NCBI GenBank assembly: GCA_028866155.1
Contig: JAGWIT010000048.1
Coordinates: forward strand, 1-6,576
Origin: Patescibacteria group bacterium
Lineage (GTDB): Bacteria; Patescibacteriota; Minisyncoccia; Phycocordibacterales; SBAW01
Reading direction: 5' to 3'
DNA: 6,576 nt
Within the stretch, counting starts at the first letter, position 1. Each line of letters opens with the position of its first letter. Of the stretch, positions 5,404-6,576 are shown in pieces. Both the position numbers and the translations under genes were made by a program. The notes under the pieces are model-generated. The model was not told where the DNA came from, made no database searches, and worked only from the letters and a program-made list of their open reading frames with translations.

Positions 5404-6324
5404 ATGATTGTGACGGAAACTTGCATCGGCGTCAGCACACGCCGACTGGAAGATTACTTCTATTCTGCCAAGGCTATACCGAGTCAGGAATCTATCGGGA
5501 TAGAGGTAGAAACATCTTTTCTCGATATAAAAGGATGTCCCATCACTATCGGCCAATCGCAGTCGATATTCAGGTCGCTCGTCGATGAGGGATGGACCAT
5601 CTCGCAAAGAAAGGGCAACCTTCTTAGTGAATTAAGGAGTTCGCGCGGGGATAAATTGCTCTATGAAGTTGGCAGACAAAATCTCGAAATATCGACAGTA
5701 CCAACCAGTATAGCTCGAGCTGTGAACGAATGTCGAGCGGTGCTTGAAAACATTTACGCAGCTGCCGCACCACATGGCGCATACCCCTCGTTTCGTCCTA
5801 TTGTTGATGTGAAGGAAGACCTGCTGATCATCCCAGACGAACGAGATGCTATTTGGGATGCGCTCGACGGTCGCGAGGCGCTCAAAATGATCGCCTGGAT
5901 GTCAGCGGTACAGTTCACAGTCGATATCCCGCCAGAAAAAGCTATTCAAGTGCTGAACAACTTGGCAAATTCGGTTAGTCTGTACCTAGCGGATTATCCT
6001 CAAGATTCGATCTGGCATGACTACATCAGCATGTCGAATGCTGGGTATCGTTTTGACCGATACGGCGGCCCACTTCACTTCGAGAGTATGCAGGATTATT
6101 GCACGCAGCTTGCCAAACACGACGTGGTGCAAGGTCCAAAACTTGTTCCTTATTCTGCGGTTGAGAAACTGGATATTCCACTCTACCTGCGATCTATCTG
6201 GTGGTATTTCCGCCTCAGGCGTTATGGGGACAAGTTGTGCATCGAAGTACGACCGCTTCCGCGCAGAAGTGACGATTTACTCGAGTCTCAATTAGATCTT
6301 GTTCTCAACACGCTTGCACTCTGA
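5404..6324 (+). CDS. GCS2-like (glutamate-cysteine ligase family) carboxylate-amine ligase
   Basis: Predicted cytosolic ATP-dependent ligase that would join a glutamate-type carboxylate to an amine, as in gamma-glutamylcysteine formation. ATG 5404 is chosen (306 aa) because GAGAGG lies 9 nt upstream; a TTG at 5380 would add 8 residues and lacks a ribosome site. Numbered from ATG 5404: SIGIEVETSF (30-39) gives the acidic first strand; ELRSS (76-80) and YEVGRQNLEISTVP (87-100) recall the GGQFELSGAP region of GCS2 enzymes; GREALKMIAWMSAVQFTVDIP (156-176) recalls the MRRTCTVQVNLDF region; YRFDRYGGPLHF follows (215-226), and IEVRPLP (280-286) matches the late EVRP strand. Known GCS2 ligases are usually about 370 residues or more, so this is a short version. 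Whether every metal and ATP ligand is kept cannot be settled by eye. The substrate is inferred only. A GGCT-like gene follows, which fits gamma-glutamyl chemistry. Confidence 0.68.
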   Translation: MIVTETCIGVSTRRLEDYFYSAKAIPSQESIGIEVETSFLDIKGCPITIGQSQSIFRSLVDEGWTISQRKGNLLSELRSSRGDKLLYEVGRQNLEISTVPTSIARAVNECRAVLENIYAAAAPHGAYPSFRPIVDVKEDLLIIPDERDAIWDALDGREALKMIAWMSAVQFTVDIPPEKAIQVLNNLANSVSLYLADYPQDSIWHDYISMSNAGYRFDRYGGPLHFESMQDYCTQLAKHDVVQGPKLVPYSAVEKLDIPLYLRSIWWYFRLRRYGDKLCIEVRPLPRRSDDLLESQLDLVLNTLAL

Positions 6325-6349
6325 CACTGGCTTGTTTCGGACGAGACCG

Positions 6350-6377
6350 GGGGAAGCAGATCGCTTCCCCGTTTTTT
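6350..6377 (+). terminator. Rho-independent terminator after the GCS2-like gene
   Basis: GGGGAAGC (6350-6357) pairs with GCTTCCCC (6363-6370) around a 5-nt loop, followed by G and six T (6372-6377). It starts 25 nt after the TGA stop. The right arm could instead pair forward, CCCCG (6367-6371) with CGGGG (6378-6382), placing the T-run in a loop. Confidence 0.9.
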
Positions 6378-6427
6378 CGGGGCATTCATATATAAATTTG
6401 GATGCTCGGAAAAAGGTCGTCGCAGTG

Positions 6428-6438
6428 TATACTATAAA
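6428..6438 (+). promoter_or_regulatory. -10-like boxes before the GGCT-like gene
   Basis: TATACT (6428-6433) and, overlapping it, TATAAA (6433-6438) each match the -10 consensus at 5 of 6 positions and lie 12-17 nt before the ATG at 6451. This implies a very short leader without a Shine-Dalgarno. No good -35 is seen 16-18 nt upstream of either. The gene follows a strong terminator, so it needs a promoter in this gap. Confidence 0.4.
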
Positions 6439-6450
6439 TTACCTTCGCTT

Positions 6451-6576
6451 ATGACTTCGGCTTTCATATTCGCCTACGGCTCGCTGATGAATCCAAAAAG
6501 TCTAGCCAAGACTCTTCCAGGCGATCGAAACGTCAAGGCGGCGACGCTTAAGGGATATCGCAGAAAAATGAATGTT
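6451..6576 (+). CDS. Gamma-glutamylcyclotransferase-like protein, 3'-partial
   Basis: Only the first 42 codons are inside the window; the frame is open at the right edge. Seen: FIFAYGSLMNPKSLAKTLPG (5-24) and ATLKGYRRKMNV (31-42). Known: the GGCT fold (gamma-glutamylcyclotransferase, GGACT/AIG2 and ChaC relatives) starts with a strand ending in YGSL, the pyroglutamate-binding loop, and often continues with a GYRR-F/W-V segment. Such enzymes release 5-oxoproline from gamma-glutamyl compounds. The catalytic Glu lies further on, so activity cannot be judged here. ATG 6451 is the first in-frame start after the terminator, and there is no Shine-Dalgarno. It follows a GCS2-like ligase, so the two may make and break gamma-glutamyl bonds, though each appears to be its own transcription unit. 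Confidence 0.75.
   Translation, partial: MTSAFIFAYGSLMNPKSLAKTLPGDRNVKAATLKGYRRKMNV

Overview
The window reads as a compact bacterial chromosome segment, probably from a Candidate Phyla Radiation (Patescibacteria) or similarly streamlined lineage. I infer this from short intergenic gaps, a hairpin terminator after nearly every transcription unit, several starts without a Shine-Dalgarno sequence, and an orphan 7TM histidine kinase. No 16S rRNA or other phylogenetic marker is present, so the lineage is a guess. No phage, IS element, CRISPR array, tRNA or rRNA was seen.

Layout, left to right. (1) A plus-strand oxidoreductase resembling cyanobacterial acyl-ACP reductase (AAR), probably cut by the left edge, ends at a strong UUCG-loop terminator. 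(2) A plus-strand orphan sensor histidine kinase has a seven-helix sensor, two further membrane helices, and a HisKA/HATPase core. (3) A convergent hairpin at 2759-2786 separates it from a minus-strand operon. (4) That operon is a SLOG/LSDAT-type Rossmann protein followed by histidyl-tRNA synthetase (hisS), overlapping by ATGA. (5) An unusually structured divergent intergenic region (about 5061-5403) holds a good plus-strand promoter, a palindrome over its -10/start region, a possible leaderless 19-codon His-rich peptide and a terminator 51 nt before the next gene. (6) A plus-strand compact GCS2-like (glutamate-cysteine ligase family) carboxylate-amine ligase follows. (7) After another terminator, the start of a gamma-glutamylcyclotransferase-like gene runs off the right edge.

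Three things stand out. The AAR-like protein keeps the Rossmann loop, the TGHAYTAY motif and the catalytic cysteine context. A gamma-glutamyl ligase-like gene sits next to a gamma-glutamylcyclotransferase-like gene, which would be two halves of a gamma-glutamyl synthesis/turnover module. The leader before the ligase has the architecture of an attenuator or a small RNA. The hisS-SLOG pairing is also unusual: a predicted nucleotide-ligand sensor translationally coupled to an aminoacyl-tRNA synthetase.
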